Notes under the pieces: model-generated | Database searches by the model: none | What the model saw: only the letters and a program-made list of their open reading frames with translations | What the model was told of the DNA's origin: nothing | Source of the DNA: Krasilnikoviella flava | Lineage (GTDB): Bacteria > Actinomycetota > Actinomycetes > Actinomycetales > Cellulomonadaceae | Assembly: GCF_900167525.1 (NCBI RefSeq) | Contig: NZ_FUZQ01000002.1 | Span: 676,550-740,549 of the forward strand | Reading direction: 5' to 3' | DNA length: 64,000 bases | Program-made: the position numbers and the translations under genes | Shown: piece by piece, positions 44,474-52,926 of the stretch | Position numbering within the stretch: the first letter of the stretch is position 1 | Layout: every line of letters begins with the position of its first letter

Positions 44474-46774
44474 ATGACCCGCTCACCGATCCACGCCCGC
44501 GCGCTGCGTGTCGTCGCGTCCGGCGCCGCCGCGGCCGTCGTCCTGACCACCGTGGCCGGGACCGCCGCCCTCGCCGGCGGCCCCGGCGACCACGGCACGC
44601 CCGGCCCCGGGCGGCCCGGCACCGTCGCGACCCACCTCGTCCCGACGCTCGAGGGGCGGGCGACGCTGTCCGCCGACTTCCTCGCCGAGGGGCCGCCGTC
44701 CGGCGCCCGGGCCTCCGCCGCCAACGGCCGGCAGGGGCCCTGGGACGGCCAGGTGATCCCGGGCTTCTCGGCGATGGTCGACAACGGCGACGGCACGTTC
44801 TGGGCGCAGCCGGACAACGGCTTCGGCAGCCAGGGCAACTCCGCGGACTTCCTGCTGCGCAGCTACCTCGTACGGCCCGACTGGGACACGGGGCGCACGG
44901 GCTCCGGGGAGATCGAGGTGCTCGACCACATCTCGTACAACGACGCGGACGAGGTGCTCGACGTCGACATCGTGAACGGCGACACGGACGGGCGGCTACT
45001 CACCGGTGCCGACTTCGACATCGAGTCCGTGGTGCGCGCCGACGACGGCACCCTGTGGGTGGGCGAGGAGTTCGGACCGTTCCTGCTGCACTTCGACGCG
45101 GACGGCACGCTGCTGGAGAAGCCGTACCCCCTGCCCGGCGGGCTGAAGTCCCCGCAGAACCCGTACCTCGGCGACGGCGAGGAGCCCACGGTGCGCGCCA
45201 GCCGCGGGTTCGAGGCCATGGCGGGCGTCCGGGGCGGGCGCTACCTGTACCCCGTGCTCGAGGGCGCCCTGGTCGGCGACGCCGACCAGCGCCGGCGCGT
45301 GATCCACGAGTTCGACACCCGCCGCGGCGAGTACACCGGCCGCACCTGGGACTACCAGGCCGACCAGGAGGCCAACGTGCTCGGCGACGCGTTCGCCGTC
45401 GGCAAGGACTCCTTCTGGGTCGTCGAGCGCGACGACTTCGAGGGCCCGGCATCGGTCACCAAGCGGGTCTACGAGATCGACCTGAGCGAGACCGACGGCG
45501 ACGGCACGGGTGGGAGCGGGCATCTGCGCAAGGAGCTCGTGCTCGACGCGCTGCGCGTGGAGAACCCCGACGGCATCGACGCGGGGGAGGGCTACGGCCT
45601 CGGCGAGACGTACGCGCTGCCCGTCCAGTCGTTCGAGACGGTGCTGCGGCTGCGCGACGGGCGCATCCTCATCGGCAACGACAACAACTACCCGGGCAAC
45701 GCGGCCCGCAACCCCGGCACGCCGGACGACACCGAGATGGTCGTGATCGACCTGGAGAAGCAGCGCACCCGGGACGACGGCGTCACCGTCGTCGGGCACC
45801 GCGGCGCGTCCGGCGACCGGCCCGAGCACACGCTCGCCGCGTACGAGCAGGCCGTCCTGCAGTGCGCGGACGTCATCGAGCCCGACGTCGTGCCGACCAA
45901 GGACGGCGTGCTCGTGGCCCGGCACGAGAACGAGATCGGCGGCACGACCGACGTCGCCGACCACCCCGAGTTCGCCGACCGCCGTACCACCAGGACGATC
46001 GACGGGAAGGCCGTCACCGGCTGGTTCACCGAGGACTTCACGCTCGCAGAGCTGCGCACGCTGCGCGCCGAGGAGCGGCTGCCCGAGGTCCGGCCCGGCA
46101 ACACGGCCTACGACGGGCTGTACCAGGTGCCGACCCTCGACGAGGTGCTCGACCTGGCCCGGCACTCCGAGACCTGCGACGGCCGGCCCGTCGGCGTCGC
46201 CCCCGAGACCAAGCACCCCACGTACTTCGACTCGATCGGGCTGCCCCTGTCCGCACCCCTGGTCGCCGAGCTCGCGGCGAACGGTCTCGACTCGCGGCGC
46301 GCCCCCGTCGTCGTGCAGTCGTTCGAGACCACGAACCTGCGCGAGCTCGACCGGCTGACCGACGTGCGCCTCGCGCTCAACGTCTCGCCCAGCGGCGCGC
46401 CGTACGACCTGGTGGCCGCGGGAGACCCGCGCACCTATGCCGACCTGGTGACTCCGCGCGGCCTGCGCGAGGTCGCCCGGTACGCCGACATCGCGAGCCT
46501 GGAGAAGAACGTCGTCATCCCGCGCACCGCCGCGGGCACGCTCGGTGAGCCCACCTCCGTGGTCCGCGACGCGCACCGTGCCGGGCTGGACGTGTACGCC
46601 TGGACGTTCCGCGCCGAGAACCAGTTCCTGCCGGCGGAGCACCGCTCGTCGGCCGACCCGGCCGCGCACGGCGACCTGGCGGGCGAGCTGGACGCGTTCC
46701 TCGACGCCGGCGTGGACGGGGTCTTCTCCGACCAGCCGGGCCTCGCGGTCGCCGCGGTCGCGGCCCGGCGGTGA
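44474..46774 (+). CDS. secreted fusion: phytase-like esterase + glycerophosphodiester phosphodiesterase
   Basis: 766 aa. An N-terminal signal peptide (basic start, hydrophobic AAAAVVLTTVAGTAALAGG) is followed by a beta-propeller-like 'esterase-like activity of phytase' domain (about 60-430; GFSAMVDNGDGTFWAQPDNGFG, FDIESVVRADDGTLWVGEEFG). From about 437 a GDPD domain begins with VVGHRGASGDRPEHT and has IEPDVVPTKDG and ARHENEI as catalytic and metal residues. Likely acts outside the cell on glycerophosphodiesters or teichoic-acid material. Single gene; not linked to a pho regulator here. Confidence 0.9.
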   Translation: MTRSPIHARALRVVASGAAAAVVLTTVAGTAALAGGPGDHGTPGPGRPGTVATHLVPTLEGRATLSADFLAEGPPSGARASAANGRQGPWDGQVIPGFSAMVDNGDGTFWAQPDNGFGSQGNSADFLLRSYLVRPDWDTGRTGSGEIEVLDHISYNDADEVLDVDIVNGDTDGRLLTGADFDIESVVRADDGTLWVGEEFGPFLLHFDADGTLLEKPYPLPGGLKSPQNPYLGDGEEPTVRASRGFEAMAGVRGGRYLYPVLEGALVGDADQRRRVIHEFDTRRGEYTGRTWDYQADQEANVLGDAFAVGKDSFWVVERDDFEGPASVTKRVYEIDLSETDGDGTGGSGHLRKELVLDALRVENPDGIDAGEGYGLGETYALPVQSFETVLRLRDGRILIGNDNNYPGNAARNPGTPDDTEMVVIDLEKQRTRDDGVTVVGHRGASGDRPEHTLAAYEQAVLQCADVIEPDVVPTKDGVLVARHENEIGGTTDVADHPEFADRRTTRTIDGKAVTGWFTEDFTLAELRTLRAEERLPEVRPGNTAYDGLYQVPTLDEVLDLARHSETCDGRPVGVAPETKHPTYFDSIGLPLSAPLVAELAANGLDSRRAPVVVQSFETTNLRELDRLTDVRLALNVSPSGAPYDLVAAGDPRTYADLVTPRGLREVARYADIASLEKNVVIPRTAAGTLGEPTSVVRDAHRAGLDVYAWTFRAENQFLPAEHRSSADPAAHGDLAGELDAFLDAGVDGVFSDQPGLAVAAVAARR

Positions 46775-46778
46775 CCGG

Positions 46779-46825
46779 TCGCGCGAGGGGTGAACCTGCC
46801 GGGGCGGAGGGGACCCCTCGCGCGA
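46779..46825. terminator. 13-bp perfect inverted repeat after the fusion gene
   Basis: TCGCGCGAGGGGT (46779-46791) and its exact complement (46813-46825) around a 21-nt GC-rich loop. It begins 5 nt after the phosphodiesterase stop and ends 30 nt before the LCP start, so it is probably a terminator; an operator is possible. Confidence 0.6.
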
Positions 46826-46854
46826 ACGTGCTGCTCACGGCCTAGGATCGCGCT

Positions 46855-48168
46855 GTGCGGACCCTGCCACGGCACGCGAGCAGCCTCGCCTCGCACCGCG
46901 TCGTCCGTTCGATCGCTCTCGTCGTCACCGCGGTGGTGGCGTTCGTGTCGGCGGCCGCGGTCGCGTCGTTCGTCGACCTGCGCTCTCAGATCGCGGTCTC
47001 CGACGTCGACGACCTCCTCGCGGACGACGACCGCCCGCCCGAGGTCGCGGCAGAGCAGGACCCGAGCGACCCGTTCGCGGGCAAGGACCTCAACATCCTG
47101 GTCATGGGGACCGACTTCCGGGACGAGGCGAACGCCGAGATCGCCGGGGCGGGCGACGAGTTCCACTCCGACACGACGCTGCTGGTGCACCTGTCGGGCG
47201 ACCGGAGCCGGATCGAAGCCGTCTCGATCCCGCGCGACTCGCTCGTGGACATCCCGGCCTGCAAGCTGCCGGGCGGCGGCGAGACCTCGCCGCAGTCGGA
47301 CGCGATGTTCAACTCGTCGTTCACGCTGGGCGGCGGTGCGGACAAGGACGTCACCGGCGCGGCCGCCTGCACCATCCGCACGGTCGAGGAGCTCACCGGG
47401 GTGCGTATCTCCGACCACGTCGTGGTGCAGATGACCGGCGTGATCGGTGTCGTCGACGCCATCGGCGGGGTCACCATGTGCCTGCCCGAGCCGGTCAAGG
47501 GCGAGCGCGTGGACCTCGACCTGCCGGAGGGGAAGCAGAAGCTCGACGGGTACACCGCGATCAACTTCCTGCGCGCCCGCAAGGGCGAGGGCATGGGCCT
47601 GGAGATCGGCAGCGACCTCAAGCGCATTGAGCGGCAGCAGGCGTTCTTCGACGCCGCCATGCGCGAGATCCTGTCGCAGAACGTCATCACCGACTCGCCC
47701 CGCCTGTACCGGATGGTGCGCGAGATCCTCGGCTCCATCTCGACGGACCCCGAGCTCGCCAGCCCGACGGCGCTCGCGGGCCTGGCGTGGAGCATCCGGG
47801 ACATCGACCCGTCACGCATCGTGTTCACGTCCGTGCCCGTAGCCACCGCGCCCAGCGACCCCAACCGCGTCGTGTGGACGTCGGAGGCCGACGCGATCTG
47901 GGAGCGGATCCGCGCCGACGAGGCGCCGCCCGGCACCCCGGAGCCGGACCGGGACGCGAGCAGGAGGCCGTCGGGCGCGACCGCCGTCGACGACGACGTC
48001 GCGTCGCCGGACAGCGACGAGCCGGGTGCCACCGGGACGTCGGGCAGTGGCGAAGGCAAGGGCGACGTCGCCGGCGAGGACGGCGGCACGCGCGGCGGCA
48101 AGGAGGGGGACGGCGGCTCGCCCGACCCGTCGCCCAGCCCGTCCGTGCTGCCGGGGGTCTGCGCCTGA
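46855..48168 (+). CDS. LCP (LytR-CpsA-Psr) family ligase
   Basis: 437 aa. One N-terminal membrane segment (about 17-40), then an extracellular LCP domain: DLNILVMGTDFRD, then DTTLLVHLSGDRSRIEAVSI with the catalytic Arg in PRDSLVDIP, and the later RARKGEGMG. LCP proteins attach glycopolymers to peptidoglycan. A Ser/Gly/Asp-rich disordered tail of about 80 residues follows. GTG start. Confidence 0.92.
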   Translation: MRTLPRHASSLASHRVVRSIALVVTAVVAFVSAAAVASFVDLRSQIAVSDVDDLLADDDRPPEVAAEQDPSDPFAGKDLNILVMGTDFRDEANAEIAGAGDEFHSDTTLLVHLSGDRSRIEAVSIPRDSLVDIPACKLPGGGETSPQSDAMFNSSFTLGGGADKDVTGAAACTIRTVEELTGVRISDHVVVQMTGVIGVVDAIGGVTMCLPEPVKGERVDLDLPEGKQKLDGYTAINFLRARKGEGMGLEIGSDLKRIERQQAFFDAAMREILSQNVITDSPRLYRMVREILGSISTDPELASPTALAGLAWSIRDIDPSRIVFTSVPVATAPSDPNRVVWTSEADAIWERIRADEAPPGTPEPDRDASRRPSGATAVDDDVASPDSDEPGATGTSGSGEGKGDVAGEDGGTRGGKEGDGGSPDPSPSPSVLPGVCA

Positions 48169-48177
48169 CGGGCGGCC

Positions 48178-49125
48178 TCAGGACTGGGGGAGCGCGCGGC
48201 GGGCCTCGCCGCGCAGGGCGTCGGCGACCCGGTCGAGGACGCCCGAGCGCAGCTTCCACTGCTGCAGGTAGATCGGGACGTCCACGACGGCGTCGCGATC
48301 GAGCAGCACCACGTCTGCGCCCGCGTCACCCGGCCCGCCGGCGAGCATGCCGAAGCGCGCCCCCGGGCCGGGCAGCGGGCCCCACATGCCCCACCCGAGC
48401 CCGCGGCGGATCGCGTCGACGTACTCGGGGGTGCTCGGCACGTGGTGGCGCGGTGGCGACGGGACGGCGGCGCCCGCCGCGGCGGCGCGGTCGCGCAGCC
48501 AGGCGTCCTGCAGGTCGTCGGCGCGGTTGAACACCAGCATCGGCGCCCGGCCCAGCGCCTCGACCGTGGGCCCGTCGGGGAACCACCGCTCGACGACGGC
48601 GCGGGTGGCCGCCGGCCGGTACCGGGTGACGCCGAGGAACGTCGAGGTGCAGCCCTGGACCGGTGCCCGCTGCGAGGTGATCGCGGCCATCACCGCGCCG
48701 GCCGGCAGGAGGTCCACCGTCCGGTCCTGGTCGTCGCGGTAGAGGTCGAAGCAGACGCCTTCCACCCGCGTGAGCGCGGGCAGCACCCAGGTCGCGAGCG
48801 AGTCCGCGTTCACGGCGAGGGGCACCGTGACGGGCCGTGGCGCGTCGTCGTCCTCGGGCTCGGCGTCCCGCGGCCCGAGCTCGCGGCCCGCCTCCGCGCC
48901 GAGCAGCTCGACCTGGCGGGCCAGGCGCAGCAGCGTGCGCCCTGGCTCGGTGGGGGCGACGGGGCGGGTGCGCTGCACGAGCACCGAGCCGGCCGCGTTC
49001 TCGAGCGCCCGCACCCGTTGGCTGACCGCCGACGGCGTCACGTGCAGCGCGTGGGCCGCGGCCTCGAACGACCCCTCCGTGATGACGGCCGCGAGTGCCT
49101 CGAGCTGCCGGGAGTCCCATCGCAT
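48178..49125 (-). CDS. lysG: LysR-family regulator, LysG/ArgP type
   Basis: 315 aa. Helix-turn-helix at residues 1-60 (RQLEALAAVITEGSFEAAAH; TPSAVSQRVRALE). LysG/ArgP activates a lysine/arginine exporter in response to the amino acid. The divergently transcribed gene is exactly that kind of exporter (49210), with 84 nt between starts. This pairing makes the assignment strong. Confidence 0.92.
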   Translation of the reverse strand: MRWDSRQLEALAAVITEGSFEAAAHALHVTPSAVSQRVRALENAAGSVLVQRTRPVAPTEPGRTLLRLARQVELLGAEAGRELGPRDAEPEDDDAPRPVTVPLAVNADSLATWVLPALTRVEGVCFDLYRDDQDRTVDLLPAGAVMAAITSQRAPVQGCTSTFLGVTRYRPAATRAVVERWFPDGPTVEALGRAPMLVFNRADDLQDAWLRDRAAAAGAAVPSPPRHHVPSTPEYVDAIRRGLGWGMWGPLPGPGARFGMLAGGPGDAGADVVLLDRDAVVDVPIYLQQWKLRSGVLDRVADALRGEARRALPQS

Positions 49126-49209
49126 GGCGACACCCTAGATGAAGCAGTGCTGCACCAGGTGTAGAAACAGTAGATGGACTTCATCTGATGTCGCGCCTAG
49201 CGTCGAGAG

Positions 49210-49839
49210 GTGCTCACCCTCCTCGCAGGCCTCGGCTTCGGCCTGTCCCTCATCGTCGCCATCGGCGCGCAGAACGCCTTCGTGCTGCGTCAGGGCGTGC
49301 GACGCGAGCACGTCGGCCTCGTCGTCGCCGTCTGCGCGGCGTCCGACGTCCTGCTGTACCTCGCGGGGACGGCCGGGCTCGGGGCGCTCGTCGTGAGCCA
49401 CCCCGCCGTCGTGGAGGTCGCGCGCTGGGCCGGGGCCGCCGTCGTGCTCGGCTACGGCGCCCTCGCGGCACGCCGCGCCTGGCGCGGCGACGAGGCGGGG
49501 CTGGCGGCGGCGTCGGACGGGACGGTCGCCGACGCCGGGAGGCGTGCGCGCCCGGTGCTGCTCACGGCCCTCGCGCTCACGTGGCTCAACCCGCACGTGT
49601 ACCTCGACACCATCGTGCTGCAGGGGTCGCTCGCCGCGTCGCACGGCGACGAGCGCTGGCTCTTCACCGCCGGGGCGATCGTCTCCAGCGTGCTGTGGTT
49701 CGTCGGCCTCGGCTACGGGGCACGGCTGCTCGCGCCCGTGCTCGCGCGGCCGGGCGCCTGGCGCGTCGTGGACGGCGTCGTCGCGGCGATCATGCTCGTG
49801 GTCGCGGCGACCCTGGTCCTGCCCGCGCTCACGTCGTAG
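49210..49839 (+). CDS. lysE: LysE/ArgO amino-acid exporter
   Basis: 209 aa, six membrane segments. FGLSLIVAIGAQNAFVLRQG is the LysE-family signature and ALTWLNPHVYLDTIVLQG the second conserved block. Exports lysine or arginine. The GTG start lies 84 nt from lysG. The downstream side holds copies of the GAGGTAG repeat. Confidence 0.93.
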   Translation: MLTLLAGLGFGLSLIVAIGAQNAFVLRQGVRREHVGLVVAVCAASDVLLYLAGTAGLGALVVSHPAVVEVARWAGAAVVLGYGALAARRAWRGDEAGLAAASDGTVADAGRRARPVLLTALALTWLNPHVYLDTIVLQGSLAASHGDERWLFTAGAIVSSVLWFVGLGYGARLLAPVLARPGAWRVVDGVVAAIMLVVAATLVLPALTS

Positions 49840-49843
49840 CCCG

Positions 49844-49877
49844 CCGAGGTAGTTCGAGGCGTGCCGAGGTGGTTCGG
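49844..49877. repeat. GAGGTAGTTCG intergenic repeat, two copies
   Basis: CCGAGGTAGTTCG at 49844-49856 and GCCGAGGTGGTTCGG at 49863-49877, direct, in the gap between lysE and the converging aminotransferase. They match the elements at 20016-20090. Confidence 0.65.
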
Positions 49878-49896
49878 AACCTGGCGAGGACGCCGC

Positions 49897-51120
49897 CTAG
49901 CTCGCCAGGCGGTGCAGACGCCCGACGGCGTCGCGCAGCACGTCCTCGCGCTTGACGAACGTGAAGCGGACGCGCGAGGCAAGCGCGGCCGACGTCGGGG
50001 ACCCGGGGCGGCAGAACGCGGAGACGGGGACGCCGACGACGCCGGCGAGCTCGGGCAGACGGCGGCAGAGGTCGTGGCCGTCGGCGACGCCCAGGCGGCC
50101 CAGCAGGTGCGCGCCGTCCGCCACGACGAAGTACGTGCCCTGCGGGACGACGACGTCGAAGCCTGCGGCGGTCAGCCCTTCGCACAGCAGGTCGCGCCGG
50201 GCGGCGAGCGACGTCGCGAGCGCGCGCGGCGTCTCGTCGTCCCCGAGGGCGCGGGCGATCGCGGGCTGGAACGGCGCGCCCGAGGTGTAGGTGAGGAACT
50301 GCTTCACGGTGCGCACGGCGGTGACGAGCTCGGCCGGGCCGTGCACCCAGCCCACCTTCCAACCGGTGAGGCTGAACGTCTTGCCGCTCGAGGAGACGGT
50401 GAGGGTGCGCTCCGCCATGCCCGGCAGGGTCGCGATCGGGACGTGCACGGCGTCGCCGAAGGTGAGGTGCTCGTACACCTCGTCGGTGAGGACCACCGCG
50501 TCGGACTCGCGCGCGATCGCGGCGACCTGCTCCAGCTCGGCTCGCGTGAGCACCGTCCCCGTGGGGTTGTGCGGGGTGTTGAGCACGATGAGGCGGGTGC
50601 GCGGGGTGACGGCGGCGCGCAGGGCGGCGGCGTCGAGCCGGAAGCCCTCGGCCGTGAGCGGGACCGGCACGTGCGTGGCCCCGGCCAGCGCGATGCCCGC
50701 CGCGTGCGAGTCGTAGAAGGGCTCGAGGGTGACCACCTCGTCGCCCGGGCCGGCGAGCGCGAGGATCGACGCCGCCAGCGCCTCCGTGGCGCCGGTGGTG
50801 ACCAGCACCTCCGTGTCCGGGTCGACGTCGAGCCCGTAGTGGCGGAGCTGGTGGTCGGCGATCGCGCGGCGCAGCTCGGGGACGCCGTCGCCGGGCGGGT
50901 ACTGGTTGCGGCCCGCGTCGATCGCGTCCTTGGCGGCGGTCCGGATGAACTCGGGGCCGTCGACGTCGGGGAAGCCCTGGCCCAGGTTGATCGCGCCGGT
51001 GCGCGCCGCGAGCGCCGTCATCTCGGCGAAGATCGTCTGCGCGACCGCGCCGTCCGGGCCCAGCAGCCCGGTCGCGCGGGCGACGTCGTTCCAGCGGCCG
51101 GGCGGGGGAGAGGTCGGCAT
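49897..51120 (-). CDS. class I/II pyridoxal-phosphate aminotransferase
   Basis: 407 aa. PLP lysine in SSSGKTFSLTGWK, the N-terminal INLGQGFPDVDGP, and NTPHNPTG with the Asn of the cofactor pocket. The closest relatives by pattern are methionine/kynurenine aminotransferases (YbdL type) and DapC. The adjacent lysE/lysG would be consistent with a lysine-linked role, but convergent orientation makes this weak. Confidence 0.9.
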   Translation of the reverse strand: MPTSPPPGRWNDVARATGLLGPDGAVAQTIFAEMTALAARTGAINLGQGFPDVDGPEFIRTAAKDAIDAGRNQYPPGDGVPELRRAIADHQLRHYGLDVDPDTEVLVTTGATEALAASILALAGPGDEVVTLEPFYDSHAAGIALAGATHVPVPLTAEGFRLDAAALRAAVTPRTRLIVLNTPHNPTGTVLTRAELEQVAAIARESDAVVLTDEVYEHLTFGDAVHVPIATLPGMAERTLTVSSSGKTFSLTGWKVGWVHGPAELVTAVRTVKQFLTYTSGAPFQPAIARALGDDETPRALATSLAARRDLLCEGLTAAGFDVVVPQGTYFVVADGAHLLGRLGVADGHDLCRRLPELAGVVGVPVSAFCRPGSPTSAALASRVRFTFVKREDVLRDAVGRLHRLAS

Positions 51121-51172
51121 GGTCCTCGACCCTAGCCCCGGCAGGTGGCGTGCGCGGCTCGCGTCCGTCTAT

Positions 51173-51206
51173 CGTAGTGACCAGTATCTTAAAAGTGGTC
51201 ACTACG
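51173..51206. promoter_or_regulatory. TetR operator candidate, 11-bp perfect inverted repeat
   Basis: CGTAGTGACCA (51173-51183) and its exact complement (51196-51206) with a 12-nt AT-rich spacer. It ends 10 nt before the GTG of the tetR gene, overlapping its ribosome-binding region, so it is well placed for self-repression. The reduced GC of the spacer probably holds the -10 region. Confidence 0.8.
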
Positions 51207-51216
51207 GAGGTGTTCC

Positions 51217-51903
51217 GTGCCCCGCCCCCTCGTCCCCGACCGCCGTGCGCGCATCCTCGACGCCGCCCGGTCCCTGATCCTCGAACGGGGGTGGCCGCGT
51301 ACCACGGTCGCCGACGTCGCGGCGCGGGCCGGGATCGGCAAGGGCGCCGTCTACCTCGAGCTCCCCGACAAGGCCGCGATCCTCGACGCCGTGCTGCGGC
51401 GCAGCACCCGGGACCTGACCGCCGCGGTGCACCGGCGCGTCGTCGAGGCCGCCGGCCTCGTGGACCTGCCCGCCGTCTACCGGTTCGGGATGGACGCGCT
51501 GCTGGCCGACCCGCTCATGCGGGCCCTCACCGTGGGCGACGAGACGCTGCTGGGCGACCACGTGCGCGACGTCGCCGCCGGGGAAGGCCGCTACGCGGCG
51601 CGCCTCGCGTGGCTCGCGGAGTACGTCGCACGCCTGCAGGACGCCGGCGTCGTCGACCCGTCGGTCCCCACGGAGGCGGTGGTGCGGGTGCTCGGCGTCT
51701 TCAGCGTCGGCCTGGTGCACGCGCCGGGCACGATCGGCACGACGTCGGACGACGAGCTGCGCGACGCGGTCGCACTCTTCGCCGACCTCGTCGGCCGCGG
51801 GCTCGCCGCCGACCGTCCCGCCGACCCCGAGGCCGCCCGCAGAGCCCAGCTCGGGCTCCTCGCCCGCCTCGACCACCAGCTCGACCTCCTGGAGGAGCCA
51901 TGA
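51217..51903 (+). CDS. TetR/AcrR-family transcriptional regulator
   Basis: 228 aa. DNA-binding domain at residues 8-55: RRARILDAARSLILERGW then TVADVAARAGIGKGAVYLEL. The C-terminal ligand domain is not assigned. GTG 51217 has GGAGGTG upstream. Its stop overlaps the hydrolase start by 4 nt, so both are under the operator at 51173-51206. Confidence 0.92.
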   Translation: MPRPLVPDRRARILDAARSLILERGWPRTTVADVAARAGIGKGAVYLELPDKAAILDAVLRRSTRDLTAAVHRRVVEAAGLVDLPAVYRFGMDALLADPLMRALTVGDETLLGDHVRDVAAGEGRYAARLAWLAEYVARLQDAGVVDPSVPTEAVVRVLGVFSVGLVHAPGTIGTTSDDELRDAVALFADLVGRGLAADRPADPEAARRAQLGLLARLDHQLDLLEEP

Positions 51904-52802
51904 CCGGCCGTCCCGTGACCGACGTCTTCGCCACCTGGACCGACCTCACCGTCGCGGGCGGACCCGTGCGCCACTACCGCGCGGGAGACACCGGCCCGCC
52001 CGTCCTGCTGCTGCACGGCGGCATGCTCGACACGGCCGCCGGGGTGTGGCGCCACGTCGCGGGAGGGCTCGCGGCGGACCACCGGGTCCACGTGATCGAC
52101 CTGCCTCGGCACGGCGGCAGCCGCCCGTGGAGCGGGCTGCTCGACGACGCGTTCTACCGTGCCTTCCTCGGCGAGCTCCTGGACGCACTCGGCCTGGAGA
52201 GCGCGGCCCTGGTGGGGCTGTCCCTGGGGGCGGGCGTGTCCGTCGGGTTCGCGCTGGACCACCCGGAGCGCGTCGACGCGCTCGTGGCGATCGGGCCCGG
52301 CGGGATCGGCGCGCGGCGTCGCGCGCAGCTGATCACCTGGCTCGCGCTGCGCACGCCCGGCCTGCTGCGCCTCACCAGCCGCTTCCTCGCGCGGCGGCCC
52401 GCCGTGGTGCGCCGCTCGATGGCGGACAACCTCGTGGCCGGTGAGGGCACGGACGGCTTCGAGGAGATCGTGGGGCTCGTCGTCGAAGAGGCGCGCGCGA
52501 AGGCGGCTCACCGCGAGCCGGCCCTCGACGACTGGATGGTCCGCGCCTACGGCCCGCGCGCCATGGCGCTCGACCACCTGGCCGACCTGTCGCGGCTGCG
52601 CGTCCCGTCGCTGTGGGTGCGCGGCGACCGCGACCCGCTCGTGGGGCACGCCGAGCTGGCCGCGGCAGCCGCGGCGGCCCCGGGCGCCCGCCTGACCACC
52701 ATCCGAGACGCCGGGCACATCGTGACCTACGACCAGCCCGAGGAGACGTCGCGGCTGGTCAGGGAGTTCCTCGCCGCGGCGCGCGAGGGCCGTCCCGCCT
52801 AG
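51900..52802 (+). CDS. alpha/beta hydrolase
   Basis: 300 aa. Nucleophile elbow GLSLG, HGG oxyanion motif (LLLHGGMLDTA), acid in RGDRDPLVG and catalytic His in DAGHIV. Full catalytic triad pattern, so likely an active esterase, dehalogenase-like or C-C hydrolase. The ATG overlaps the tetR stop. The pair is presumably induced by the ligand it hydrolyses, which is inference. Confidence 0.92.
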   Translation: MTGRPVTDVFATWTDLTVAGGPVRHYRAGDTGPPVLLLHGGMLDTAAGVWRHVAGGLAADHRVHVIDLPRHGGSRPWSGLLDDAFYRAFLGELLDALGLESAALVGLSLGAGVSVGFALDHPERVDALVAIGPGGIGARRRAQLITWLALRTPGLLRLTSRFLARRPAVVRRSMADNLVAGEGTDGFEEIVGLVVEEARAKAAHREPALDDWMVRAYGPRAMALDHLADLSRLRVPSLWVRGDRDPLVGHAELAAAAAAAPGARLTTIRDAGHIVTYDQPEETSRLVREFLAAAREGRPA

Positions 52803-52926
52803 CGGCTCGGCGCTGGTGGCAGGGTGTGTCCACAGGCGGTCCTCAGCCGGTTGCCCGGGACCCCTATCCTGGTCCCGCCTTGCCGCCCCGCGCACCCGCC
52901 GTGGCACGACGAGAGGGAACAGATCA

